Below, one piece after another: positions 15,024 through 27,274 of a stretch of DNA of 64,000 nt. Source of the DNA: Coptis chinensis (taxonomy: Eukaryota > Streptophyta > Magnoliopsida > Ranunculales > Ranunculaceae); assembly GCA_015680905.1 (NCBI GenBank), contig CM027381.1, positions 86,453,501 through 86,517,500 on the forward strand, in the 5' to 3' direction. A model generated the notes under the pieces. That model was not told where the DNA came from, searched no databases, and saw only the letters and a list, made by a program, of their open reading frames with translations. How positions within the stretch are numbered: the first letter of the stretch is position 1; the number at the start of each line of letters is the position of its first letter. A program made the position numbers and the translations under genes.

Positions 15024-17767
15024 TCTTCGTAGGAAACAGATTCTCCATGCTTTGATGACATGGAATGAGTGCGGGGATGTTTAGATCTCTTAAAGTCTGT
15101 AATAGAGCATCCTTCAATCCAATCTACCGGAAATCGTCCCCTACTCAAAATGTGCGTCGATGCTACGAGAAAGTTTCGATGGACATTTTGTTGCAAGCCG
15201 TAAAAAGTGTTGTCATCATCGGGGGTTACTTCTAATTCTACGGAGACTATACAAGCATTAGAGGAGAAACACCCGACACGACAACCACCTGTGAGACCTT
15301 CGGTTCCTTCTGCTGAGGCCCCTTTGTTGGTAGAGAGAGGAGACACCTTATTGTCATGCATTAGGTCGTTTCCAAAAGGTACATCTTGTGGTCGTGATGG
15401 TCTCCGAGTTCAACATTTGTTGGATGCCATGAGTGGTGTTGCGGCAGCTATATCGTCTGATTTGCTAGATGCTTTGACCCCTGTGGTAAATCTTTGGTTA
15501 CAGGGACGATGTCCACAGCCGTTAGCAGAATTCATAGCGAGTGCTCCGCTTACTCCACTTCTTAAGCCAGATAATAACATTCGTCCTATAGCTGTGGGTA
15601 TGGTTTGGCGCCGCTTGGTCTCCAAGATTTCAATGAAAGGAGTTTCCAAAGATGTGGTAGGGTACTTACAGGATTTTCAGTATGGGGTTGGTGTTTCTGG
15701 TGGAGCAGAAGCGATTTTGCACGATGTCAACTGTATAGTTTATGCTAATAGTGGCAGTACTTCTCTTTCGATGCTACTGGTAGATTTTCAGAATGCTTTT
15801 AACATGGTTGATCGGACTACCATGTTAAGAGAGGTTCGTATCCACTGCCCAGCTATTGCCCCTTGGGTCGAGTACTTGTATTGTCAACCTGCGAGGTTAT
15901 ATTGGGGGACGACTACATATGGTCTGCTACTGGGGTCCAACAAGGCGATCCTTTGGGTCCCCTTCTCTTTGCACTAGTGTTGCATCCCTTGATTCTATGG
16001 ATCTAGTCTAGTTGTCAATTATTACTACAGGCTTGGTACCTAGATGACGGGACTCTGATTGGAGATACAGAATAGGTGGCGACAGCTTTGGGTATGATTC
16101 AGGAAGAAGGACCTTCCTATGGGTTGGTTCTTAATGTGGCTAAAACTGAGATATTTTGGCCACCACTGGATCCACGTCGCTCCACTCGTCCTCAGCAGGG
16201 GGTCAAGTTGATTAGGTGCAGTCAGCACTGATTCATCCTTTGTCATGGGCCTTGCTCGCAAGTGTGTTGAAAAGGCTATGAGTTTGATGGACCGTTTAGC
16301 TGTTTTGAAAGATCCACAGTGTGAGTTAGCGCTCTTACGAGCTTGTGCTGGGCTTTCTAAGTTGGTCTTTGCGATTCGTACTTGTCCACCAGCTCTTTTC
16401 AGAGAGACATCTAAGACTTTTGATCGGCATCTCCGTAGTGTTCTCCAGGGTATTGTGGTTTCTGCTGGTCCTGCTTTCGGTGATTTGCAGTGGCGTCTAT
16501 CGACACTCCTATATTACATCTGGGTGGGTTAGGTATTTATTGTGCCACTAATGTCTCTACTTTTGCTTTTGTGGCCTCCCATTGTCAGACTTTTGAGCTT
16601 CAAAACCATATTCTTAGGAGTTGTGGCACAGTGCCTGTGGATGAGATTCTTGATGTTGCTAGCAGTGCATTGAGTCTCTGTCTACCCGATTTTGACTTTA
16701 ACTCTCTAGCTGTGAATGTTACCGTCCCCTCAAAACCACAAAAAGTTTTGGCGGAAGCGTTTTACGGTAAGATTGTTGCTAGTCTTGAGAGGGAGTTTGT
16801 GTTATCTTCTCATCAGAAAGCAGTCATTGGATGCTTGCAGTCAGAACATGCAAAGGATTTTCTACTTGCTATTCTGATTGAGGGACTTGGACAGCGTATG
16901 TCGCTAGTGGAGTATCGTTCTATTATCTGGTACCGTCTCATGATTCCTTTGTACTCTGATGGTGGTCTATGCCCGGTTTGCAAAAAGAGTATACTAGATG
17001 CTTTCGGGGACGACCATGCAGCACATTGTAGATATTTCCCAGGTTTCAAATACCGACATGATCATGTCAGAGATATTTTATGTGATGCATTTTGGAGGGC
17101 TAGGGTACAAGTGAAGAAGGAAGCTCCCGTGAATTTTCTCACTAATCCGAATGAGGGAAGATCGACACTTCGGCCTATGGATGTATTGGTCTACAGTTGG
17201 TCTGAGGGGAGGCATGCGTGTGTTGATGTAACTGGAGCCTCTCCATTGGTAGGGCTTGGGAATGGAGTCTTTGAGGTGGGAGAAACAACTAATAGAGCAG
17301 CGGCAGGGAAAATTGAGAAACACGAGGAGGCTTGTAGAGCTAACCAGCATTGTTTCATTCCTTTCAGTTTTGACACTTTTGGTTTCTTAGCCCAACAGTC
17401 TATTGAGCTCCTTAAGAGATTGCAGAAAGTTATGGACTGCAACGTAATGACAGCTGGTTCCAACGAGTTTGTATTTAGAAGAATAGGATTTGCCATTCAG
17501 AAAGGACTTGCAGCGCAGCTTGTTGCACGCTTGTCCTAATTATTTGTAAAATTCGTTATCTTTATCAACAAAAAAATAAATAAATAAATAAATGGGAGAT
17601 TTTCAAAATCTCGGGTTTTAAATGTTTTTTTAAGTTTAAAACGCGATATTTTGAAAAACCCAAGTTTTAAACTGGAACAAGTCGCCTTGCCAATTTAACG
17701 GGTTTTAAACGCGTTTTTTTAAAAAAAAAAAAAAAGGCCGAATTTGGTGGCAATACCACTAATTAGA

Positions 17768-17918
17768 CTAGTATATTGCTATACATTGGGGGTAAGCGGA
17801 GAGGGAGAGGGACGAAGAGAAGAGAAGTGATGATGACAGACAGACAGATAGAAACCAACCAAATTACTTTTTGTCCATATACCCCCCTCGGCCCAGAACG
17901 TTCGCTCCGCTCACTTGA
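17768..17918 (-). repeat. Dispersed 145-190 bp repeat, copy 1
   Basis: Read on the minus strand it starts TCAAGTGAGCGGAGCGAACG, continues through a pyrimidine-rich core with TCTGTCTGTC, and ends ATATACTAG followed by T. Copies 2 and 3 lie at 24142-24330 and 26188-26332. The end rules (A before TC, CTAG then T) resemble a very short Helitron derivative, but this is tentative. Confidence 0.65.
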
Positions 17919-18108
17919 TTATAAGATACAACAAACAGAATTGTTTTCCTTTTCTTTTCTTTTTTTTTTAGAAATTATTTTTACATTCCCCCAAGTATTG
18001 TTGTATGTGAAAAGAATGTGTTGAACTTAGAACAAGTTAGCGACAAGTTTCCTACAATCAATCAAGAAACTTGCAAAATCCAGATTTCTATATAATTATT
18101 GTCGTATT

Positions 18109-18760
18109 TGTTAGGAATATACAACTTAATTATACTTACTCTTTATCAATTACCAAACTATATAAACCCTTTGTCTTGTAAGTGTCTTGTACTTCTTAGT
18201 TAAATCTGAGCCTAGTGTAGATACATTATGTCCTTAAGACAGATTTTCCCCCTTACGGTGCTTGAAGGTTGATGGAAAACTGTCTCCCAATATAGAACGG
18301 ATTTCCTTTTATAGAAAGCTAGCACTTCAATTATATAGAATCAGCGAACACAACATAGTATTTGATTAAGAACAGAGGGAGAAGAGAAAGATCAGAACTC
18401 TATGTGATATGGTGTGTCTTTCTCTCCAAATTCATCCACTATTTATATGTGAGTGGTGCCTCTTCGAAACAACACAGTGACTCTTGGGAAAAAGTAAACA
18501 ACTCTTTGAAAGTCACATGTTTCGAAAGGACACACCATTTAGGCATAAAGCACTGTTTCGAACCAGTGCCTATTTCGAAAGATCACACCTTTTTGGCATG
18601 ATGCACTGTTTCGAACCAGTGCACCCTTTCAAAAAGGGTTTTCTCACTTTACATATTGTTTCAAGAGAAACCCATTTCATCTTAAGTGGGGTAACTTGGG
18701 AGACAAATTACTCATTCATATCTCAACGGATTTGTGTAAAGCAAATCCATTTTTCTAACA
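18109..18760 (-). repeat. 3' LTR of the copia element (element on minus strand)
   Basis: This is the 652-bp LTR next to the polypurine tract. It differs from the partner LTR by scattered substitutions and small indels. It contains repeated TTTCGAA(A/C)C…CAGTGC motifs at 18520-18630. Confidence 0.9.
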
Positions 18761-21700
18761 ATCCCCACATGAATGAAAATTTGGCTTCTTCTATCATAAA
18801 CATCATATTTCTGTTCTTTTAGAAATAAAAAGATACCGCATCAGGTCAAGTAGCATGGGAGGCCTTGAACTTGCCTTAGTGAAAGACGATCGGATTTAAT
18901 TGGATGATCAGTAGACTTCAATTAATGCCCTTGAACTGTCAGCCGTTTGTATAAACCTAGACAATCATCTTTAAGCAATATCTTCTTGAATACTGTTGGT
19001 TCTCACGTTTGTGTTCATTTTGGCCTTGAACACTTATTGGTTTCAGAGAGTGCTTTTGAGACATTTGCCTTAAAATTCTCATAGAAGCGACCCCACTTCA
19101 TACTCACATAGGTGATTTCTATAAAGAGTATCATGCAATACTCTACTTGGATAACATAACTTTCCAAGATATAGTAAATCATTAAAAGCTTGACTTATTC
19201 TGGATCTCACGGCAGATATGCATTGTCTTATATATGAATGGGTTAGAGTATATTATTACTATCCAGTGCTAACTGAGTCACAAACATAATTCAGTTGGCC
19301 CTTTGAACTTAGATATTGGGATCTCTAGTCAACTAGGTTGGTTTTTCCATTATGAGGACTCTTGGTTGATTATCTCAAAGGCTTTAAGCCCATTCCCCTT
19401 GATAATCTTTCCATTTGCTCTCTTGTTAAACCTTTTGTAAGCGGATTCGCAATGTTAACTTTTGACCTTACATAGTCGATTGAGGTAACTCCATTTGAGA
19501 GCAATTGTCTAACAGTGTTATGTTTACGACGTATGTGTCAAGACTTCCTGTTATACATGCTACTTTGTGCTCTATCAATAACAGATTGGCTGTCACAGTG
19601 TATACACACTGCTGGCACAGGTTTAGCCCAGTTTGGAATATCCTCTAAGAAATTTCGATGCCACTTTGCTTCTTCTCCAGCCTTGTCCAATGCTATGAAT
19701 TATGATTCCATAGTGGACCTCCCTATGCACGTTTGTCTTGAGGATTTCCAAGAAATAGCTACACCTCCAAGTGTAAAGACATATCCACTTGTGGACTTTG
19801 AGTCTTTAGTGTCAGATATACAATTAGCATCGCAGTACCATTTTGGAATGGCTGGATATCTTGTATAGTGCATACCAAAATTCTGAGTATACTTTAGGTA
19901 TCCCAAAACTCTCAGTATGGCAGTCCAATGATCTCTGCCAGGATTACTCATATATCGACTTAGCTTGCTCACAGAATATGCTATGTCAGGCCTTGTACAA
20001 TTCATGATATACATTAAACTACCAAGTATATGAGAGTACTCTAGTTGAGATATGCTATCTATAGTATTTTTGGCTAAATGAAGATTTACGTCAACTAGTA
20101 ACCTTTTTGGTGTGATATTATATTTCTTGAACTTTTCAAGAATCGTCTCAATGTAATGAGATTATGATAGAACAAGTCCATCATCTGTCCTAGAAATCTT
20201 AATTCCTAGGATAACATCAGCGACACCTAAATCTTTCATGTCAAACTTACTAGACAACATTTGTTTGGTAGATTTTATGATATCTATATTACTACCTAAA
20301 ATTAGCATATCGTTTATATAAAGACAAACAATGACACATCCCTTTTGAGTGCTTTTGGCATAACACATTTGTCACACTCGTTTATTTTGAAACCATTTGA
20401 CAACATTGCATTGTCAAATTTCTCATGTCATTGCTTAGGTGTTTGCTTTAATCCATATAAGGATTTAACAAGCTTACAAACTTTCCTTTCTTGTCCATGA
20501 GCAATAAACCCTTTGGGTTGTTATTACATGTATATTTCTTCATCTAACTCACCATTTAAGAATGCCTTCTTTACATCCATTTGATGTATCTCAAATCTAT
20601 GTATTGATGCTATTGCTATTAGCATCCTTATGGAAGTTATTTTGTAACTGGAGAATAAGTGTCAAAATAATCCAATCCTTCATGTTATCTAAAGTCTTTG
20701 ACCACAAGTCTAGCTTTATACTTGTCGATTGATCCATCAGTCTTAAATTTCTTTGTGAATATCCACTTATATCCCAAATTCTTGGAATCTGGTGTTAAAT
20801 CCACCAATTCCCATGTATGATTTTGCATTATGGATTTAATCTCGCTATTTATTGCTTCTTTTCAATACGTAGCTTCTGGAGATGACATTGCTTCCTTGAA
20901 TGTTTGAGGGTTATTTTCCAACAAGTATGTTAGAAAATAAGGTCTAAAAGACGTTGATGTCCTTGACCTTTTGCTACGTCTAGGTTCCTCCTCAATTTTG
21001 CTTTGTGTAGGATAGTTACTAGTTGTAGCATCTAAAGTTCTCTTTGTTGAACTTGACTCTATACACATGTTATACGGAAACGTATTTTCAAAGAATGAAG
21101 CATTTCTTGACTCAATAATCGTATTAACATGTATATCTTTAATCTCTAATTTATGAACAAGAAAACGATATGCACTACTATTGTTTACATATCCAATGAA
21201 TACACAATCAATAGTCTTGGGTCCTATCTTCACCTTCTTAGGTTTAGGGACTTCCATTTTAGCAAGACACCCCCACACTCTTAAGAATTTGTAGGAAGTC
21301 TGATGACCTTTCCACAATTCGTATGGTGTTCTAAGCGTCTTCTTGTTAAGAATCTTGTTGAGAATGTAATTGGCAGAAAGCAAAGCTTCCCCACAAATTT
21401 CAGGGTAAACGGAACTTAACAACATAGCATTTATCATCTCTTTTAGAGTTCGGTTTTCGCGTTCATAATACCATTTGATTGAGGTGAATAAGGAGCTGTA
21501 GTTTGATGAATGATTCCATGTTCAGAACAGAAACCTTCAAAAGGTGATTCATATTCACCTTCTCTATCACTCCTTATAGCCTTAATCTTTTTACTTAGTT
21601 GATTTTCAACTTCATTTTTATAGTGTTTGAACACTTCAATTGCCTCATCTTTACTTCTCAACAAGTAAACATAATTATATCTAGTGCTATCGTCAATAAA

Positions 21701-23420
21701 AGTAATGAAATACTTTTTACCACCTCTAGTTTGCACGTACTTAGAATCACATATATCTGTGTGTATTAAGTCTAGAGGTTCAGTATTTCTTTCATTGGAA
21801 TGAAAGGATGATCGGGTCAATTTGTATTCTACACAAGTTTCACATTTATGTTGTGGGTTTATTTTTATCTTTGGTATATAGTCCAAATTAATTAATTTAC
21901 GCAAAGTATCATAATTAACATGTCCTAATTTGCCATGTCATACATGTGAATACTCAATCAAGTAAACAGAATATTCAATTTTATTGGCGCTCTTTGGCGT
22001 AATAGTAAAACAAGATATCCTAAGGAGCCCATCCTGAAGATAGCCCTTACCCGCGAATACATTATTTTTAGTTAGTATAAATTTATCATAAACAAAGACT
22101 AACTTAAAGCCATTCCTGCTCAACAGCGACCCAGAAACCAAGTTCTTGCGAATGTCAAGCACATAGAGCACCTCATTCAGAGTTAGTCCCTTCCCATAAG
22201 TCAACCTCATCACCACATTTCCTTTGCCTTTAACCTTGGACGTAGAAGAGTTTCCCATAAAGAGTTGTTCTTCCTTTTCCACAGCATGATAAGTGGTGAA
22301 CATCGACTTGTTGGAGCATATGTGGTGAGTAGCACCAGTATCCACCCACCATTCCCTTTCATTTCCAATCATGAGACATTTAGAAACCACAGTAGATAGG
22401 TTCATATCATTAATATTGTCAGAAAGCGTGTCCAGTGTCACATTTGCTTCAGTATTTTGCTTCAGTATTTTGCTTCTTGTACTTCTTTGACTTGCGACAT
22501 TCACTTGCCTTATGTCCAGCCTTCCCATAGTTGTAGCACTTGCCCTTGAACTTAATAGGCGTACTACTCTTTTCTCCTTGAGCTTTGTCTTGGAACTTCC
22601 TCTTTCCCTTAGCACTTGATCTTTCCACAACATTGGCCTTTGCCACCATGGGATCCTTGCCCTTCTTCTCAAATAAACGGTTATCTTCCTCTATCCTTAG
22701 ACGGACAATCAGTTCTTCAAGATTCATATCTTTGCGTTTATGCTTAAGATAGTTCTTAAAATTCTTCCAAGATGGTGATAATTTCTCAATCATAACAGCC
22801 ACTTGGAAAGATTCTCCTAGGGTCATTCCTTCAGCAGTGACATCATGGAGGATTACTTGAAGTTTTTGGACTTTGCTTATGACGGTCTTACTATCCGTCA
22901 TTCTGAAATCAAGAAATCTGCCCAACTATGAATTTCTTCATGTCAGTATCTTCACTATTGTATTTCTTGTCCAACAAATCCCAAAGTTCTTTAGTAGTCT
23001 TGAACACACTATACACATTGTATAATGAGTCAGCCAACCCGTTAAGGACATAATTTCTACACAAGAAATCAGCATGAAACCAAACATCCTTGGCCAAAAC
23101 CTTCTCTTTGTCGGTTTTATCAGGGCTTACATCAGGAGCCTTACCCCATAGAAACCTTGCCAAGTTAAGGGTGGCTAGATAGAAGAGCATCTTCTGTTGT
23201 CAGCGCTTGAAATCAGTTATATTGAACTTTTCAGGCTTCTTCCCATGAGGAACAAAATGGGGAACAACAGTAGGAACAGTAACAACATAAGTAACTGGTG
23301 GTGTTGCCATATTCTGAAATACAACTACACTTTGTTATTCCTTTAAACCAAAATAGAAAAGAAAACAGAAACAAATTCTGTTCGGTAAAGAAGAAGAAGG
23401 AAAAGAAATTTGTCTTAAAT

Positions 23421-24084
23421 TGTTAGGAATATACAACTTAATTGTACTTACTCTTTACCAATTACCAAACTATATAAATCTTTTGTCTTGTAAGTGTCTT
23501 GTACTTCTTAGTTAAATCCGAGCCTAGTGTAGATACACTATGTCCTTAAGACAGATTTTCCCCCTCATGGTGCTTGAAGGTTGATGGGAAAATGTCTCCC
23601 AATATAGAACGGATTTCCTTCTATAGAAACCTAGCACTTCAATTCTATAGAATCAGCGAACACAGCATAGTATTTGACTAAGAACAGAGGGAGAAGAGAA
23701 AGATCAGAACTTTGTGTGATTTGGTGTGTCTTTCTCTCCAAATTCATCCACTATTTATAAGTGAGTAGTGCCTCTTTGAAACAACACAGTGACTCTTGGG
23801 AAAAAGTAAGCAACTCTTTGAAAAGTCATATGTTTCGAAAGGACACACCATTTCGGCATATAGCACTGTTTCGAACCAGTGCCTATTTCGAAAGGTCACA
23901 CCTTTTCGACATGATGCACTGTTTCGAACCAGTGCACCTTTTCAAAAAGGTTTTTCTCACTTTACCTATTTTTTCAAGATAAACCTATTTTATCTCAATT
24001 GGGATAACTTAGGAGACAAATTACTCATTCATACATCAATGGATTTGTTTTGGATTTGTGCAAAACAAATCTATTTTTCTAACA
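23421..24084 (-). repeat. 5' LTR of the copia element (element on minus strand)
   Basis: This 664-bp LTR is the partner of 18109-18760. It precedes gag on the minus strand and so carries the element's promoter. Confidence 0.9.
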
Positions 24085-24141
24085 GTATTGTACATTTGTT
24101 TCCAATTGTACTAACAAGACTTTGAAATTTATGTCTATGCA

Positions 24142-24330
24142 CTAGTATACTGTTATGCAGTTGGGGTGTGAGGGGAGAGGGAGAGATTGAGAGGGTGTGG
24201 AGGGAGGGAGGGAGGGAGAGACGAAGAGAAGAGATGAGGAATGAAGACAGACAGACATACAGAAACCAACCAAATGACTTTTTGTCTACATACCCCCCCT
24301 CGGCCTAGAACGTTCGCTCCGCTCACTGGA
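24142..24330 (-). repeat. Dispersed repeat, copy 2, forming the 3' end of the amine oxidase gene
   Basis: On the minus strand it starts TCCAGTGAGCGGAGCGAACG, passes through a (GGGA)n/(CCCT)n-rich core and ends ACTGCATAACAGTATACTAG. Its first ~180 bp are read as the final codons and stop of the copper amine oxidase frame. Confidence 0.7.
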
Positions 24331-27274
24331 CAAGTGCAGTTCGGAGAACTGACAAGCTTAGGAGTCCTTGTTTTGAGAACTGGATTGTTGTTGAAGAAAT
24401 TGGCAGGCCGGAGCTCAAATCCACCACTTAGCGTTGGCATTACCGGGAAATCTTCTTGGTAAGGGACGTGGTGAAATCCTAATGTGTACCATAAGACAAT
24501 GTCCTTATTTTCAATGGCCCTATTCCTGCATTAGATCATCACCAAACATAATTAATCCAATTATAGGTAAACGCAACCGATGCAACTTATGGAAAAAGTA
24601 TGACTAAGAGATTGCAGTATAAATTGTTCAACTAATAAATTCTGTAGTATTCGGTAAGCCATAGATTTGTTACCTGGCACTCCATGTGGCTAATGTATCA
24701 TCCCCACGACTCTGATCCGAATACTCTCCTCCAACCCATTTCTCGGACTTGTTATAAGGAGTGACCCACAAATGGTACTTGGTAAATGCTGCCCGAATCT
24801 GAGGATAATCATCGTCGGATAATAGCGCGCCAGCTAATGATCCTGGAATCAGACGGTAACCAACATGGTTCCCCATGTTAGTCATCTTACTGGGATTTAT
24901 AACTAACAATTCAGCAGGTTCCATCCCAAGTTTTATCCTTGCATCTGACTCAGTTTTAGCAGTTTGCCTTTCAACAGTCCAGTAACTCTTCCTTAGTGAA
25001 CTATGGTCAGTGATTCTCTTGGTTACCAACTTGTCCTTAACAAAGGTATTTTGGTCACCATCAATGTCTAGATCAAGGTGATAGCTGAGGAAGTGGTCAT
25101 GGTATGGGGCAAGAGTGTAGTCAGCAATTAATGTAGCATAGGGATCCTCTTTTATTTGGTCTGTGTGAGTGTAAGTTGTACCCTTTACTCCAAGCACACC
25201 AGTTAGCCCAACCTGGAGGAACAAAAATAGGTGTATTCTTGCAGCATTAGCTTTGACGGAGAAAATCTAGAAGCAAATCATGATTTGTGTTTTGGTTGTC
25301 AAAATTGTATGAATATGCATAATTTCACGAGCAACATACATACAGATCATGTCATATTCATCCATTTATTTTGTTAGTGTACGATTTTACATACCGTAAC
25401 TTTGATGGAACCACTCTGCTTAAACTCCCAATCGACAATGTAGTCATAGTTCCCTACAGTTGACACCATTCTCACCACCAGACTCACCTCAGGTCTAACT
25501 TCCCTTATCTGCAAAACCGCCAAAATTAAATCCAAATCAAAGCCACACCAAATTCAAAGAATAGTTCACAACTTCACATAAAATTGGATGGACAATTGCT
25601 TCTAACTGTAGAATCACTCACCAGTTGATCAACAATCCCAGTCTCAGTGTGTCGCCACATTACATCCCCAGCATTCCTTTCAAATATACAAAACACATTA
25701 GACATCTTAATGGGCTTGCCATCCTGTCCAGCTAGATACCCGTCCATGAACACTGCATTGGATGGGCAATCAGTCATGGGTTCTAATGCTACCGCAGAGA
25801 GGCCAAAACCGAATTCACCTGCGTCAAAGAAGCTTTTATAGTACCAGTCTTCTGTTGGATCCATGTACGGTACAAACATCTCTGATATGAATCCTCTGTA
25901 TAGTACACGACGATATTCATCCTTCTCGAGATCATAAATTGATGCTAAAGATATGATTGGACCCGCTCGAATGTCAAAGCCCAAATGAAAATTCCAGTTT
26001 GCCCACCTGATTTTGGACAAAATTGATCAATGAGCAATGATGATTGTGCTCAATTGTTTTTTACATGGACTGAACTAAATAAATGGATCGATAGCTTCAC
26101 TGTACTCCATGAGTCAATGAAAGCCAAGCAACTTGCACTCTTTCTTCATGTTCTTTTTTAGTTTTTTAGGATCCTTACGAAAATATACTAGTGTACTGGT
26201 ATGCAGTGGGGGCGAGTGGAGAGGAGAGAGTGAGAGGCCTGGAGAGGGAGAGAGAGGGACGAAGAGATGAGGACAGACAGAAACCGACCAAATTACTTTT
26301 TGTCCACATACCCTCGCTCTCCGCTCACTGGATTATCTTTTATCCATTTACTAGCTCAGTCTTCGTTTGATAGTATCATGCATGCTGAAACTAAGGTAAA
26401 CTCAAAATTAAAAGCACGTACTGAACAAAACTGCAGTTAATAATTGTATATATGCCATATATATAGTGATTGTAATTTATGTAAGTAATTAAACGAACCT
26501 GATCATGTGTCCGTCAATCTCAAACCCTGGTCCATTAGGTTGCACCAACGCTGCACCTTCAACACTAGGACCAAACGGTGGTTTCTGCTTCGAAGCTCGA
26601 TACTCAATTCCGTCAATTTTTGGCATTGGAACAGTGTGTCTGTCATAGTATTTAGTTATTTTCATCTCGTCAGCGTCAACTACCACTGTTATTCCTTCCA
26701 ACGGTCTAACGTACATATTAACTGTTCCATCCAAATAATAGCACAAAACTCTCACCTCCCTTTTTCCTTTCTTTCTCTCACCAAACCACCCAACTGAAAA
26801 AGTATCACACAGCACTTCAGTTATCTTAAGCTTTCTTTTGGTCACTGAAGCAATGAATGGTGGGTATGTAATGGGTAGTGCTGTTGCAGCTGCATGTTCT
26901 TCAGATGTGAATAATGGGTACCCGAATCCGGTATAGACCCGGGCTGATACTATGGATTGGGTCGATAAGTCGACAATGGTTTCGTGGGATTGTTTGTTTA
27001 TTCGGGTTATGACAAAGGCTCGACGTGGTGGGGGTTGAGTGCTGTGGTTTGATGAATGCCATAAGAGAATGGCTTGTTTGTCTGGGTCGTCTAGACCTAC
27101 ATAGTGGAAGGATATATTGTAGATTGGGTCTGGTTGAGATTGCTTGATAATAGTTTGGATTTGGATGAATTCTTTTGGGGTTAAAGGGTCTAGTGGGTGA
27201 GATTGGCTGTGGGTTGAGGTGAAGGAGAGTGAGAAGAGGAAGATGTAGATGAGTGTATTCAGTGTTAGAGCCAT
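24153..27274 (-). CDS. Apoplastic copper-containing (primary) amine oxidase
   Basis: Five exons (27274-26499, 26006-25622, 25508-25395, 25212-24674, 24525-24153) join in frame at GT-AG sites into 728 aa. Residues 1-~24 form a signal peptide; no peroxisomal C-terminal tripeptide is present, so secretion to the apoplast is expected. The enzyme oxidises di- and polyamines to aminoaldehydes, H2O2 and ammonia. The catalytic base is Asp320 in [11 protein letters not shown]. The topaquinone precursor is Tyr408 in T-V-G-N-Y-D-Y. Copper ligands are His463 and His465 (Y-H-D-H-F) and His624 ([14 protein letters not shown]). All key residues are intact. The native C-terminus should end soon after S-S-P-N-C-T; instead ~58 codons (from about residue 671) are read from a dispersed repeat up to a TAA at 24155-24153. 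Another copy of that repeat lies in intron 1. Confidence 0.9.
26188..26332 (-). repeat. Dispersed repeat, copy 3, in intron 1 of the amine oxidase gene
   Basis: On the minus strand it starts TCCAGTGAGCGGAG after an A and ends CAGTACACTAG before a T. It is the same family as 17768-17918 and 24142-24330. Confidence 0.7.

Larger units (their letters stand above)
13500..17595 (+). pseudogene. Decayed non-LTR retrotransposon with YLDDG reverse transcriptase and restriction-like endonuclease
   Basis: Blocks of one polyprotein appear in order. At 13790-13920 there is a C2H2-like zinc-finger candidate (HCPFRGCHGC...H), followed by a second Cys/His cluster (CGICLCIHAFGIPCRH). RT begins at about 15207 with S-C-G-R-D-G-L, then R-P-I-A-V-G-M-V-W-R-R-L and motif A L-L-V-D-F-Q-N-A-F-N (Asp codon at 15783). 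After a frame change near 15930 come Q-Q-G-D-P-L-G-P-L-L-F-A and the catalytic Y-L-D-D-G (16037-16051). The frame 16490-17539 carries CPVC...H..HC (from about residue 161), then RPMDVLV and CVDVT with Asp231 and Asp246, the layout of a PD-(D/E)XK-type restriction-like endonuclease as in R2-type elements. Stops, frameshifts and a MITE at 14469-15023 disable it. A (TAAA)n tail at about 17571-17595 marks the 3' end. The 5' limit is uncertain. Confidence 0.75.
18109..24084 (-). mobile_element. Ty1/copia LTR retrotransposon, complete structure, decayed coding
   Basis: LTRs at 18109-18760 and 23421-24084 begin TGTTAGGAAT and end CTAACA. GTATT duplications sit at 18104-18108 and 24085-24089. Reading on the minus strand, gag starts at 23310 and meets a stop at 23202-23200. 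Then come the UBN2-type gag region and a zinc knuckle with its second Cys changed (CYNYG…H…C). Protease W-W-V-D-T-G-A-T-H-H follows at about 22350, then integrase (21904-21443, zinc motif and D…D positions), a frame change just before the Glu, and the integrase C-terminus (21437-20862). RT fragments lie at 20368-20162 and RNase H at 20014-19700. The polypurine tract is seen as TGTGGGGAT inside the left-hand LTR. The domain order gag-PR-IN-RT-RH is copia; the integrase wording resembles Tnt1/Tork elements. Many stops and shifts make it non-coding. Confidence 0.9.

Noticed and set aside
18362-18822. ORFs repeated at 23761-24125
   Set aside because: They lie in the two copia LTRs and reflect LTR identity, not coding.
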